64,000 bases of DNA, from the NCBI GenBank assembly GCA_018105865.1, contig CM030845.1, positions 16,476,276-16,540,275 of the forward strand, read 5' to 3'. This document shows, one piece after another, positions 45,973 through 56,373 of the stretch. Origin of the DNA: Metaphire vulgaris (taxonomy: Eukaryota; Annelida; Clitellata; Crassiclitellata; Megascolecidae). Position 1 is the stretch's first letter; each line of letters starts with the position of its first letter. The translations under genes were made by a program, and so were the position numbers. Below the pieces are notes generated by a model. The model was not told where the DNA came from. It saw only the letters and a program-made list of their open reading frames with translations, and did no database searches.

Positions 45973-46158
45973 CAGTGGCGGCTCCAGGATTTGGCAAGGG
46001 GGCGTTAGGGTGGCAACTTCTAATCATGGGGACCCCACATTTGTTGTTAGGTATGTAGTAGCAAGTATAGGGTCCCAACAGGAGGGCCACTGAGGAGAGG
46101 CACTTAGTTGGGGGGGGGGGGCACGGGCCCTCCGGGCCTCCCTGTGGAGCCGCCACTG
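45973..46158. mobile_element. hAT MITE, 186 bp, second copy
   Basis: The ends CAGTGGCGGCTCCAGGATTT and TGTGGAGCCGCCACTG are the same family as 39013-39198. The flanks GGTTGCTG and GTCAGCTG match at only 5 of 8, so this copy is older or its flank has changed. Confidence 0.85.
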
Positions 46159-46506
46159 GTCAGCTGAGGTCCCATAATTCCAATGCTTGTGTAATTCCTT
46201 GATCTGTGATAATCTTACATGCTGAGTTGTATATAAAATTATTTGATAGAGAAATATTTGACAAAGAAATTCTAATTAGGAAGGGAATTCCAAAATCAGA
46301 GACGAGGGCACAAATATTATTTTTGTATAATTATTATGCACTATGCCGAGGAGGCAAATTTTCTTTGTAACGGATGTGCAAGTCTGAATCAGCCGTGGGA
46401 TTAGAGTAGACAAATATTTAGCAATAAATTATGTGATAAACAATCTGCATGGCTCAACAGCTGCACACACACACACACACATCTTTTGTGTTATGGGTTA
46501 ATTGTT

Positions 46507-46507
<1 letters not shown>

Positions 46508-46571
<64 letters not shown>
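46508..46571. repeat. (AAT)n microsatellite
   Basis: Pure TAA run inside the hAT transposon; a short (AC)n precedes it at 46464-46480. Confidence 0.97.
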
Positions 46572-46572
<1 letters not shown>

Positions 46573-46932
46573 TATTTAACGCAAGTCGGCGGGCGATGTC
46601 TAAAATGAGATCATCGATTAAAGGAGAAACGAATGGCTCGCTTGTGATTGGTCGGTATGAGTTTTGCATGTCCCTGTGTACAACTGCTTGTTTATAAAGT
46701 GGTAATCGGTGAGCGAAAATAGAGTGAATCAAATCAACCATGGCATTGACACAGACTAATACGGTTAGTACTACCACTAGTTATTTTATTTTTATGACAT
46801 GAAGCTCCAGGCGTTTCTATATGTATTTCGAGACTCTTTGGAGTTTTGGAGACTCTTATTAAAATTCTTCATAAAATTCTGGGTAGGCAATGCCTACCCT
46901 GCCTCTAATTAATCTCCGCTGATGAATAATGT

Positions 46933-47059
46933 CTTCTTCTTCGCTCAGTCCATCTTCATCTTCGTCAGTACTGATCCTAGGTAGGCCTATATGAGTTTGG
47001 TACTTGTTCTTCTTCCTCATTCTTTAGTTTTAGGTCTATTTTCCCATTCTTGTTCCCGT

Positions 47060-47154
<95 letters not shown>

Positions 47155-47249
47155 TTTTCCAGACCTCGAACGGACGAGAGTTAGCCACACAATTTCTTAA
47201 TGTCTCCGGACACTTTTTCATAAGTCCTTCGGGAATGAAGTACTGAGGG

Positions 47250-47319
<70 letters not shown>

Positions 47320-48164
47320 CGTCAATGCATTGATTCCTTCTCCCTTCCTTAACACTGTCAAACTGGTAATCCATCCATCCATTCTAACATACGTGCATAC
47401 AACCATCCATGAACCCATCCTTATGGCAGTTCGGAGGATGGTAGCGTGGTAGGCCTACTGAGAAATTGTCATTGCATTTTACACGGAAATGCTTTCCTTA
47501 ACCATAACATTATCGTTATTAACTTATTGCTCTTAAAATAAATGCAAATTTTTAAGAGAAGATATGACTTTGTTGGCCTGCTTGCAACCACTTTCAACTG
47601 CTCTCGAAAAAATAGCGCTGTATATAATATTATTGATCGCATACAATTGCGCCCTCTGGCTATTCTCTGGAAATATCTTTTCCTTCTGATAATTGATCCG
47701 AGAGAATATTCTAGAACGCCATTTCTTTAATTCAGAACAAAAGTAGAAAAGTAAATTAATTTTGATTTTTCTGATATATTTTTGATCAAATTTAAAATAA
47801 AATGTCAGGGCCAAGTTGTTTGTAATGTTAAGCGTATGTGAATAGACTACACACCATTTTATGTGTTGAAAAATATCAACAATAATCTGTTTCTCGACGT
47901 ATTGACGGGGAACTAGCTTAGTCAATTTTGTAGTGAATATTCGTCAATATTCACAAAATACTAATTTGAAATTGAAGGCACTGGCTTAACTTAATGATTC
48001 TGAACAGGAATAGTCTATGATTTCCTGGTTCACTTCGATTTCCGTTTATAAACGGTAGGGCAACAAATGCATAGGAAGCGATCATTGGGGGTGTCGGGGG
48101 TGTCAGGGCAACCTCAGGTTTGAGCTAAGGGAATTTCCAGTCCAATAGCTGCTGGACACCCCAC
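46933..48164. other. Microsatellites and unassigned AT-rich DNA
   Basis: (AC)n at 47063-47115 passing into (AT)n to 47151, and a second (TA)n at 47250-47316. An open minus-strand frame at 47533-47925 has no recognisable motif. No gene supported. Confidence 0.6.
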
Positions 48165-48486
48165 CAGTGGCGTCATTTCACACTTTTCTTGGGGGGGGGG
48201 GCGAGAAATTTTGTAAAATTTTTCGACTTGACGAGTTTCAAAAAAGTTGACGACCTTTTTTTGCTTGTCAACCCTTTTTACCTTTTTAACGATTAGTTAC
48301 TTCAGGTTACTCTCGACATCAAGCACTCCTTTAGAGCTTTAGGGGCTGCTGACCTTATTTTTGCCCCCCCCAACGCAAATGACGTCCCTGTTTTTGTTTT
48401 TTGTTGCACATTAATACATTATAAATTAATATTTTCATTTCCTTGGGGGGCACGGCCCCCCCAGCCCCCCTCAAATGACGCCTCTG
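48165..48486. mobile_element. hAT MITE, 322 bp (CAGTGGCGTCATTTC termini)
   Basis: A perfect 8-bp duplication CACCCCAC (48157-48164 and 48487-48494) flanks it. The ends CAGTGGCGTCATTTCACAC and CAAATGACGCCTCTG are inverted. The interior has one very good GTTGACGACC-T(n)-GCTTGTCAAC copy (48247-48270). Related at its left end to 45264-45436. Confidence 0.94.
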
Positions 48487-48595
48487 CACCCCACATAATT
48501 GGTTCAATTTTAGCAAGTACAAGAGTTGTCTCAAGTTTGTCTGTTAGCAACAACGTCTGTGAAGCTAGGCATTTTAGTAAGTCGATCGAGGAACG

Positions 48596-49462
48596 CAGGG
48601 GCGTCTTTACATGTAAAAATTCGGGCACAGTGCCCGGGGCCCAGCGCATCTTAGGGGTCCCGCGCCGCGCGCAAACTACTTTTTTACGTACGATTACCTT
48701 TTCTTGTTTTCTTTTTTTGCTTGTCAACATTCAAAAACGTTGGAGATGACCGCAGTGGCGGCTCTAGGATTTGGCAAGTGGGGGCCGTTGGGGGGGCAAC
48801 TTCTAATCATGGGGGGCCAACCATTTGTTGTTTAATGTATGTAGCATTAAGTATAGGGTCCCAACTGGGGGGGCCACTGGGGGGGGCCGGGCTCTCATTA
48901 GGGGGGCACGGGCCCCTCTGGCCCCCCCGGTGGAGCCGCCACTGGCTCCACCTGGCTCCACCTCTACCAAAAATTATTTTAAAAAATTAACTTGGGAAAC
49001 ATTAACAATAGACAACAATCAGTCACCAACTATAAATCTTCAGCATCTGCGACGCCCGTACGTCGTGCGCCCCAATTTTCACCTTAGATACAGTTCCAGA
49101 GTCAAATTCAGTAGAGGAAGATGCAGAGGGAATAAATCGTCCATACGGACAGGCGATTACCACCGTAACTGAAATTCGATATGTCACGTAGATGCATAGA
49201 CCACCCAAACACAATGACTGTAGTAATTACTGCACTTCTAGCTGATGCCTGTGAAACACGTTTCGAAGAGACCGTAGTGACTATAATTATTAACATAGTA
49301 TTGCAAGTTGCAACGACGTGCATGGCAGTGCAAAATTAAGCAAAACCAAAAATAAAGGCATACTTTTTAATTTTTTTCAACCCGGAATTTTTTCAACCTG
49401 GGCAGAAAAGCAAAGTAACCCGGGCATTGCCCGTAATTGCCCGGGCGTGGTTACGCCACTGG
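48596..49462. mobile_element. hAT-like element hosting a younger MITE
   Basis: Left CAGGGGCGTCTTTACATG…GGGCACAGTGCCCGGGG and right, inverted, CAGTGGCGTAACCACGCCCGGG…GGCAATGCCCGGG correspond. No matching 8-bp flanks seen. A GCTTGTCAAC motif copy is at 48701-48727. It contains the 48753-48944 MITE and about 0.4 kb of non-repetitive sequence. Confidence 0.55.
48753..48944. mobile_element. hAT MITE, third CAGTGGCGGCTC copy
   Basis: The ends CAGTGGCGGCTCTAGGATTT and GGTGGAGCCGCCACTG and the interior closely match 39013-39198. The flanks GATGACCG and GCTCCACC do not match. Confidence 0.88.
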
Positions 49463-49468
49463 CGTTGT

Positions 49469-49568
49469 GACGTCATATTTGAGGGGTCTGACTTTTTGTG
49501 ACGACGTGTGACGAAGGGAAGGGTAAAACACTGCCAAAATCGCGTGACGTCATTTATGGACGGCCCCT
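49469..49568. mobile_element. Half-copy of the CATCCATAAATGACGTCA MITE
   Basis: GACGTCATATTTGAGGGGTC…GCGTGACGTCATTTATGGAC ending CGGCCCCT is the right half of this family. Confidence 0.8.
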
Positions 49569-49663
49569 AGAGGCTCTTTATTCCTAGGCGCTTAATTCAC
49601 CGTTGAAATAGCTATAGCCAAAGTTTCGTGGTCACTGGTCAACCGGTCAAGGTCAATTCCAGA

Positions 49664-50142
49664 CAGTGATGTTAATCCTTGTCCTGGTCCTTGTCCTTAA
49701 GGACTCCTTAAGGACCAATTTGAAATCCTTGTCTTTGGGGAGTCAGTCCTCGTCCTTATCCTCGTCCTTGGGGACTCGGGCCTCGCCCTTATCCTCGTCC
49801 TTGCAGATCGGTCCTTATCCTGGTCCTTGTAACTTAGTCCTTGAAAAATCCTTATAAGGACCAAATTACTTGTATACCATTTTCAATTGTTCGGATAATT
49901 AATTATGTTACAAGTTAAGAGTAGTATGTGGATTTATATTTAGGCTATATACTTGCTTTGAGTTACTCTAAATGTGTAGTCATTGTTTCCTTTATAATAC
50001 CAGTTTGAGGCGTTTCCTTTACATTTTTACAATACCAGTTGAGGAGCTGATTCTTTAGCAGAATCCTTTGTTGCCCTGCGACATCGGGGGCTCGGGCCTC
50101 GTCCTTATCCTAATGTTTATGGCGCTATAAAAAACTTTCAGG

Positions 50143-50216
<74 letters not shown>

Positions 50217-50564
50217 CTGTTCCAGTTGAACGAGTGTTTTCGAAAAGTGGTCTCATAATTAGACCTCTTCTTGCGCGCATGACTGATCAGCTGTTGGAAC
50301 ATTTATTTGAAATGCAACATTGCTGCCGACTAGATTATGTTTTACAACATACCTTTTGCTTTTCTAATTTTGTGATTCGATCATTCGAATTGAAATTGTT
50401 TTTGTTTTTTTCGTTTCTGACTTTTTTGTTTGACAGAGGTCGATCCTTGTCCTTGGAGGTCAGTCCTTGTGCTTAGGGGGTAAGACTTCGTCCTTGGAGG
50501 GTCGGTCCTCGTCCTTGGAAGGTTGGTCCTTGTCCTTGGGGGTCGGTTCTTGTTAACATCACTG
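49664..50564 (+). mobile_element. hAT element (copy B) with 33-bp minisatellite and transposase remnant
   Basis: A perfect 8-bp duplication ATTCCAGA (49656-49663 and 50565-50572) flanks it. The ends are CAGTGATGTTAA inverted. Both subterminals are GTCCTTATCCTCGTCCTTGG arrays. At 50217-50330 on the plus strand is PVERVFSKSGLIIRPLLARM followed by TDQLLEHLFEMQHC, the hAT dimerisation block. (AAT)n at 50143-50215. Sister of 19251-20162 in opposite orientation. Confidence 0.95.
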
Positions 50565-50572
50565 ATTCCAGA

Positions 50573-51199
50573 AATCAGTCAGAGTGGGAGTGGGGAAGCA
50601 GCAAGGCAGACTATGAAAAAAGAGAGATAAATGATTTAACTCCAGATCTGATAATGCTGATTTTATTGCTGGAAAAATCGCCCCCAAAACTGGCGTGATT
50701 TCATAATTTAATTCAACGTAATTATGTTAAGATTGAACAGCAAAGACTTATTTTGCAAAACTTTAATCAAGAGCGAATTATCTGCCGTTGAAAGTGAACG
50801 ATTCGAACAGTTAGGTAAAAAAATAGTTTGCTCTAAAAAGCATTAAAAGTCACGAATATCGGCGACTGGCGATCATTACGATGACGCTGCAAATTCAACG
50901 ACAAAAACAAACTGAAAGTACCTGAATCACAGTGAGCACCTCATAATCACATTCCTCCCTAATAACATTCACAACATTCTATATCATACCTATATGTCAA
51001 CTGCTCCGTAGCCTAACCACGGCTCAAGAGAAATGGCAAATATCTGTTTCAATGCACAAGATATCAAATGTTCCTGAAGACACAGCTTCCTGGAGACCAA
51101 ATTAAGGCAAAACAGAGAGCTTACCTAATTGAGTAGCTAACAAAGAATCAAAAGAACTGCATGAAAACTATGAGAAAACTATGAGAATACACACACTAA

Positions 51200-51270
<71 letters not shown>

Positions 51271-53825
51271 CAGTTATTAATAGCTGTTTCACAAGGAGAA
51301 TATTGGGAGAATATTGTAGATTGGCACATCGCCCACATTTGTTCATCATGATACATAGAAACCAATTCTGTCTCTGATGCTTCTTGAGTACAAACAGGAT
51401 CTGAAAATGAACTAACAGTCAATTTAACCGATTGTAAACCACACACATCACTGGGAAAGGTTTTTCAAAACAAATTTCAGAAACTGAACGCCTGAAACAC
51501 AAAAGGTCAACTGAAGAATTACACCGATTATAATTATCAATATGATAACATTAAGTGAATAATATCAGTAATTCTCCATTCGCTTAAAAGTTGTAAATGA
51601 ATGACAAAAAGCCAAGGAAATCGATGACATGCCAAGAGCTGTTCACTTTTCAAAGAGTTCCTGCCAAACACAAAGCAACCTAAAATACTGAAAATATACC
51701 AAAAGATGAAGATTCTAACCAAGACAAACGCAAGACTTTCAAGATGTCTAAATTCTAGCTATGAACATTTCGACAATAGAAGATGGCAAAACTTAAATAT
51801 ATATATATGCTTATCCTATAAGCATCAAATTCATAGCATTACCATAAATACTACATAAGAATAGGAAGATCCATGCCAAACACAATAACTATCCACTCAA
51901 TAGACATTCTCCTCCTCCTCTTCATCTTCTTCTTGGTCAACTGATGCTTAAATCACCAGAAGAAACTATTCATGGTCAGAAAATCTAATGTAGTATACGG
52001 TCTCAAAGCAAAATCATTTCTAAGCAAATAAGCAAATGCAGACATAGACAGGCATAATTATGCAGAAATAATTATCCCCAACATAAAAGTTACAATCAGA
52101 ATTACAGTATGTCAAAAAAGTCACGTGGACGCGAAGAGAAAACCGTTAAAATTTGCATTCCAATTTTCCCATTAACATGTATTAGCATCAGAGGCATATT
52201 TCACAAGTGAAGAGTCATTTGAACTATTAGATTAAGCTGCTGTAATAAATCAGTTTCATTCAATCTAATCTTAAACTTCTATAGCGCCACATCGAAATGC
52301 ACAGTAGCATCAGCCGATGGCACACCAAATCAAAATCATTTAAAAATGCAAGTCAAATCCAGGGAATCCGGCCGGACAAACAAACAGCTGACAGTCTATG
52401 GTGGATAAGCCAGGTCAAAAAGATGGGGTTCTAGTTTTGTTCAAAAAAAATTATACAAAAATTATGTTCTAAAAGCATCCAAATAATACAGAAAATAATT
52501 ATGAAAATACTGTTCACTGTGGATGGATTGCCCAGAAACTATCAATCTTTTAATAGCAGCAATGCTTCTGAACAAAATTCTTTGTTAGCTCTGTAAATAA
52601 AACGCAAGCAAATGGAGAATGAACTTAATAAAAGCATCGATAAAGTACAATTGTCAACCGAAGAGACAACTGAGAGAACCAATGTGACAGTTGAAAACTA
52701 CAGCAGAGAGCTTTGAGAACAGAAGCGTCAAAAGAACTGTTCAAGAAACTGAACATGATAAGCACAGAATTCAAAAACAACAGCTCTCTCATACACACAC
52801 ACACACACGTGCCATCTAAGAACGCCTTTACAATAGTATTTTGTCACCTTCACCAGATACTTTAAAATGTTAAATGCATTTCGTCTAGGAATATTATTTG
52901 CGACAAATTAAAACAAATTGCGTGCTGATAAATGTAGCATGTCAGTGTTTCAGCACAATTCTTAAATTTACACATTTGATCGAATTTAGATTCTGGTCAC
53001 AACACTGAAAAACAGGGAGCAGGCTTAAGCATTAGAACTTTTAACAAGGGAGAGTTCCCAGCATCAAGAAACTAACACCACAAAAAATGTTGTATCCTGG
53101 AAAAAACATGAAAACCGATGTCAGGTACATTTTCTGCTCATCAAGTCATGGTGCATATTACCTGTATATACAGATGCATGCTATACATGTGACAATATGG
53201 TTATAAAAAATAAGAAAATTCCAAACCAACTCAAAATCAACACTTTCAAAGCAGCTAAAAAATATCTTTAAGAAAAACTGCCACAATACATAATAATACT
53301 GTCCCTAGGAAGATATACAAAGTCTCCAGAAAATAACAAAGTGTTAAAGTTTTGCTATCGCCATAACTAAATATCCTACTTGTAAAAAATTTAGAATAGA
53401 AGAAAATGGTGGAATGCAGTCAGAAAAATCGGTACAGACTGAACGTAACTCAATAACCAATAGAAACGCATCAACACCTGAGCTGCCTTAAAAAATATAT
53501 GAAACCAAAGAATTTAAAGATGTCATTTGAAAAAATGAAACAATATTGGCAACTGGTCACATGGAAATTCCATTAACAAGCGTAACAATGCAGAAATCTA
53601 TGAATACCATGTGACACTGAATTTAGATGGCACCAGCACTTCATAAAATGCCAGGATATCAGGATACTCCAAAAGAATGCCATAACATCGTAAAGTCTTT
53701 GTAAGTAATGAAATCTTAACATCACACCATGATTAGCAATTTGCAGCTGCACACTACAAGTAATGGCATTCCATCATACTGGCCGACTTCTATTTGTTTA
53801 CTATGAAACAATGATCAATCCGAAA
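50573..53825. other. No gene seen; low-repeat AT-rich DNA
   Basis: No open frame above about 60 codons and no splice-bounded coding block that I recognise. (AC)n at 51202-51268 and a short one near 52795. Near 52262-52298 lies the ACTTCTATAGCGCCAC LINE tail also seen at 3930. Confidence 0.5.
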
Positions 53826-54243
53826 GGGCCGTCCATAAAGTACGTCACGTCACACACTCAAGGAGAGGGAGGGGTCTAAGAAAGTGTGACAGTTTGTGAC
53901 AGGGAACTAAGTACCAGCGTGACGTCACACTTTGAGTATAAATAAAACCTCAAATATAAATGAGAGGAGGTATAGTAATTTCTCAATGACACATTTTTAC
54001 CAAAGGTACGTGAAATTTTAGGGCTAAATTATTTTCGTGATGTTTGTCAGAAGTGAAATATTTGTTTTGCTGCAGAAAATTGACTGAGAAACTCGAATAT
54101 ACAAAATAGAAAAACTGAGTGACACAATTTACGGATGACGCTTTAGTGGGGTCCAAGATTTGTGACATACTTTTACGGGGTTTGAGATTTGTGACAGAGG
54201 GAGGGGTAAAAAAAAATTGCATGATGTACTTTATGGATGGTCC
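53826..54243. mobile_element. MITE, CATCCATAAAGTACGTCA variant
   Basis: The ends GGGCCGTCCATAAAGTACGT and GGACCATCCATAAAGTACAT are inverted, 418 bp. Non-coding. Same family as 34143-34503, with GTAC replacing GACG in the terminus. Confidence 0.85.
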
Positions 54244-54777
54244 TAAACTCAAACTTCTCTATAAAATTGCAATAATTTTTACAATCAAACTTCTGGAATA
54301 GAGGCAGATAAAAATGTCAGAAAATCAGTAAAAAGCCCCCCAAAACATCCAAAAGCTCAATCATTTGAAAACATCAATCGCTCTGGATTTAATCCTACTG
54401 TTTATGACAATTAACAATACTCTCAAAGCAAAAAAATTTAGTGGTAAACAAAATTGCTTTGGCGAATGGAAATACGTTGTCAAAAGAGTGCATTCTCTTG
54501 TCTGGCAATAAACAGAACTTGATTAGACTGGAGAAATGTCAGTTATGTGAAAATTACAACCAACAGTTATAAAGTCTGCAAGCAAAGATGATTACAAAAT
54601 GCAAACAAAATTCAATATCCGTTGATGGGTTCATTGTAAATGCATTTACAGAATGGACAGAAGAACTCTGTTTACTAAATTGTTCCAGAAGATCACTACT
54701 TTGAAAATTCTTAACCCTTAAACTGCCTGAATCGAGTAATTGGTATTCTCTGTTACATTACACAGAGTTACAAAGTA

Positions 54778-55025
54778 TCTCATCATCATCATCATCATCA
54801 CCAAATCGTCATTTTCACTTTCAATAGCAATAGTTAGACTGTATATTTCCGCTTTGCTCTATCTTGCGCCAATCTGCATCCTTCTGCAATTGTTAAGTTC
54901 TATGTTTCCAAAGTCTTCTTTGATAATATCCATCCATTTTTTCTTGCTCTTCCTCACCTCTATTTCCTTCTATTTTTTTAAAAGTCGTGTAGTGCTTTGT
55001 AGGCCCATCTATTGCTTTCCATTCA
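54778..55025 (-). mobile_element. RTE-like LINE 3' end
   Basis: The minus strand reads an ARKKWMDIIKEDFG-like block in shifted frames and then DWRKIEQSGNIQSNYCY-like C-terminal sequence. It ends in (ATG)n at 54778-54800 (seen as CATCATCATC on the plus strand). It is related to 5120-5384. Confidence 0.65.
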
Positions 55026-55029
55026 GTTG

Positions 55030-55849
55030 ACTTGACCAAACCTAAATTAATTCTCTTTTACTAATTTCATTGATGTTTGCTTCTGAGTCTCCTCCTGTCT
55101 GTTGTTTGATATCCTCATTCTTAAATTTTTTACGTTTACTTACATTTACGTCAATTATCTGTTGTAGGCAGATCGGCTCTAAAAACCAATCAGCCGAGCA
55201 AGATATTGAATGAAAAGATGGGAAACAATATCAGTTTCCAAGACGAAATTACAGTCTTAAAAGGAGAACAGACCGCAAAAGCTCAGCTCGGAGTAAAAGA
55301 GGCACAAATCAGTCAACATTTTCATAACTATAAACTGTCCATTCACACTCCTATTATAATCAATATCAGATTTCAATTACACCAAAAGTGCATTTTACTT
55401 CTTGTTACGAATTATCTACAAACACGTAACAATGTAACACAATGCAACCCATCTGACACATGCATAGGGAATTAACTTGATTAAATTGTGGAGTTATTGT
55501 ATTAAAAATTGCACCGCAACAAGCGCAATATAAAAATACATGTGCACTTATATCTGCGTATCTAATCGTCATAAGCAGCACTACTGCAATCATCAGTGCT
55601 AGGATAAAGGAAGCGAAAATCCAAAAAACAATTATTAAAAATTGAATGGAATAGTTAGAAATTATTGGTCTTGTGTTTGCATGGATGCCGATAGCAGTAC
55701 TATAAAACAATGAAATGTCTTTAATTACATGAGACAGAAGGTAAACAGTACACTGCAAACAACCAGCCGAGAAAACAAGGAAAATGCAATCAATTACAGC
55801 ACAACTGTTTTTATTAAACAAAAAATATTCAAAAGCCAAATATTCAGCT
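55030..55849. other. Nothing firm; one long hydrophobic open frame
   Basis: A 144-codon minus-strand frame (55405-55839) is rich in Ile/Phe/Cys. AT-rich DNA read this way often gives hydrophobic frames, and I see no family motif. The region lies downstream of the RASSF stop and may be 3' UTR or intergenic. Confidence 0.4.
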
Positions 55850-56027
55850 CAGACATGGACATGGTTTGGGTCCATCCATGGACTGGGTTGGGTCAGAAAA
55901 TAACTCACAGTTTAGAAAATTGTAATGCATTTCAGTGGGGGGGATTCAAGTAACCATATTAGTTTTGTGGGTTGGGTCTGAATCATGATGGGTTGGGTTT
56001 TTAAAAATGGATCCATGCCCATGTATG
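55850..56027. mobile_element. hAT MITE with GGGTTGGGT interior, second copy
   Basis: A perfect 8-bp duplication ATTCAGCT (55842-55849 and 56028-56035) flanks it. The ends CAGACATGGACATGG and CATACATGGGCATGG are inverted. Sister of 3596-3816. Confidence 0.9.
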
Positions 56028-56373
56028 ATTCAGCTGCATATCTTATGGATAAAATAGTAAATATCACCAACTATATAATAAGCCTCCATATAAAAGCAAA
56101 GAGAAGCGACTCCAGAGAATTCACGTACATGGCCTATCTTCTCCAACTCACCCACTCGTTCCCATAAATAGTTATACAGATGAGTTTTTTACCTACAAGA
56201 TTTTAAAATTAAAACTTAACCCAATGATGCGTCTTGTGGCTACTTGAGCGTGCAATTTCGACAGCTGAAGCGATCCAGAATACCTGTTTTTCATTACGCG
56301 TATGAATATAGTTTTAGACGTTGAGCTGTATGCATTATGCTTTCTGTACATCGGAGTACCATAGCATCTGTCG

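Larger units (their letters stand above)
45790..46702. repeat. Inverted duplication of the transposon promoter region
   Basis: The arms are 45790-45930 and 46600-46702. ACAAGCAGTTGTACACAGGG and CAAAACTCATACCGACCAAT occur inverted at both ends of a roughly 0.7-kb spacer. Each arm has a TATAA element and GACCAAT (CCAAT-box) copies. The left arm adds three tandem copies of a roughly 28-bp GGCGTCGTTCGTTCCGACNA unit. The left arm faces the OTU-hAT gene and the right arm faces outward across the right terminus. Confidence 0.8.
41899..46924 (-). mobile_element. Complete 5.0-kb hAT transposon with OTU-transposase gene
   Basis: A perfect 8-bp duplication AATAATGT (41891-41898 and 46925-46932) flanks it. 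The ends CATAGGCGGAGATAGG and CATCAGCGGAGATTAATT are inverted and continue as ATTAGAAGTGGGTAGGCA and ATTAGAGGCAGGGTAGGCA. One gene fills the left two-thirds on the minus strand. The right third has an inverted duplication of the promoter, two younger hAT MITEs and an (AAT)n run. Intact termini and a perfect duplication suggest relatively recent insertion. Confidence 0.93.

Noticed and set aside
47036..47374. Open frames rich in YIYI and THTH
   Set aside because: Translations of (TA)n and (AC)n runs.
48960..49220. Possible exon reading DTVPESNSVEEDAEGINRP
   Set aside because: Short, with an AG before it but no convincing donor or family; lies among hAT debris.
53826..54243. Open frames within the MITE
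   Set aside because: Palindromic MITE sequence gives matching frames on both strands; no protein similarity.
55405..55839. 144-codon hydrophobic frame on the minus strand
   Set aside because: No motif, signal or splice context. AT-rich DNA commonly gives such Ile/Phe frames; kept only as a note.
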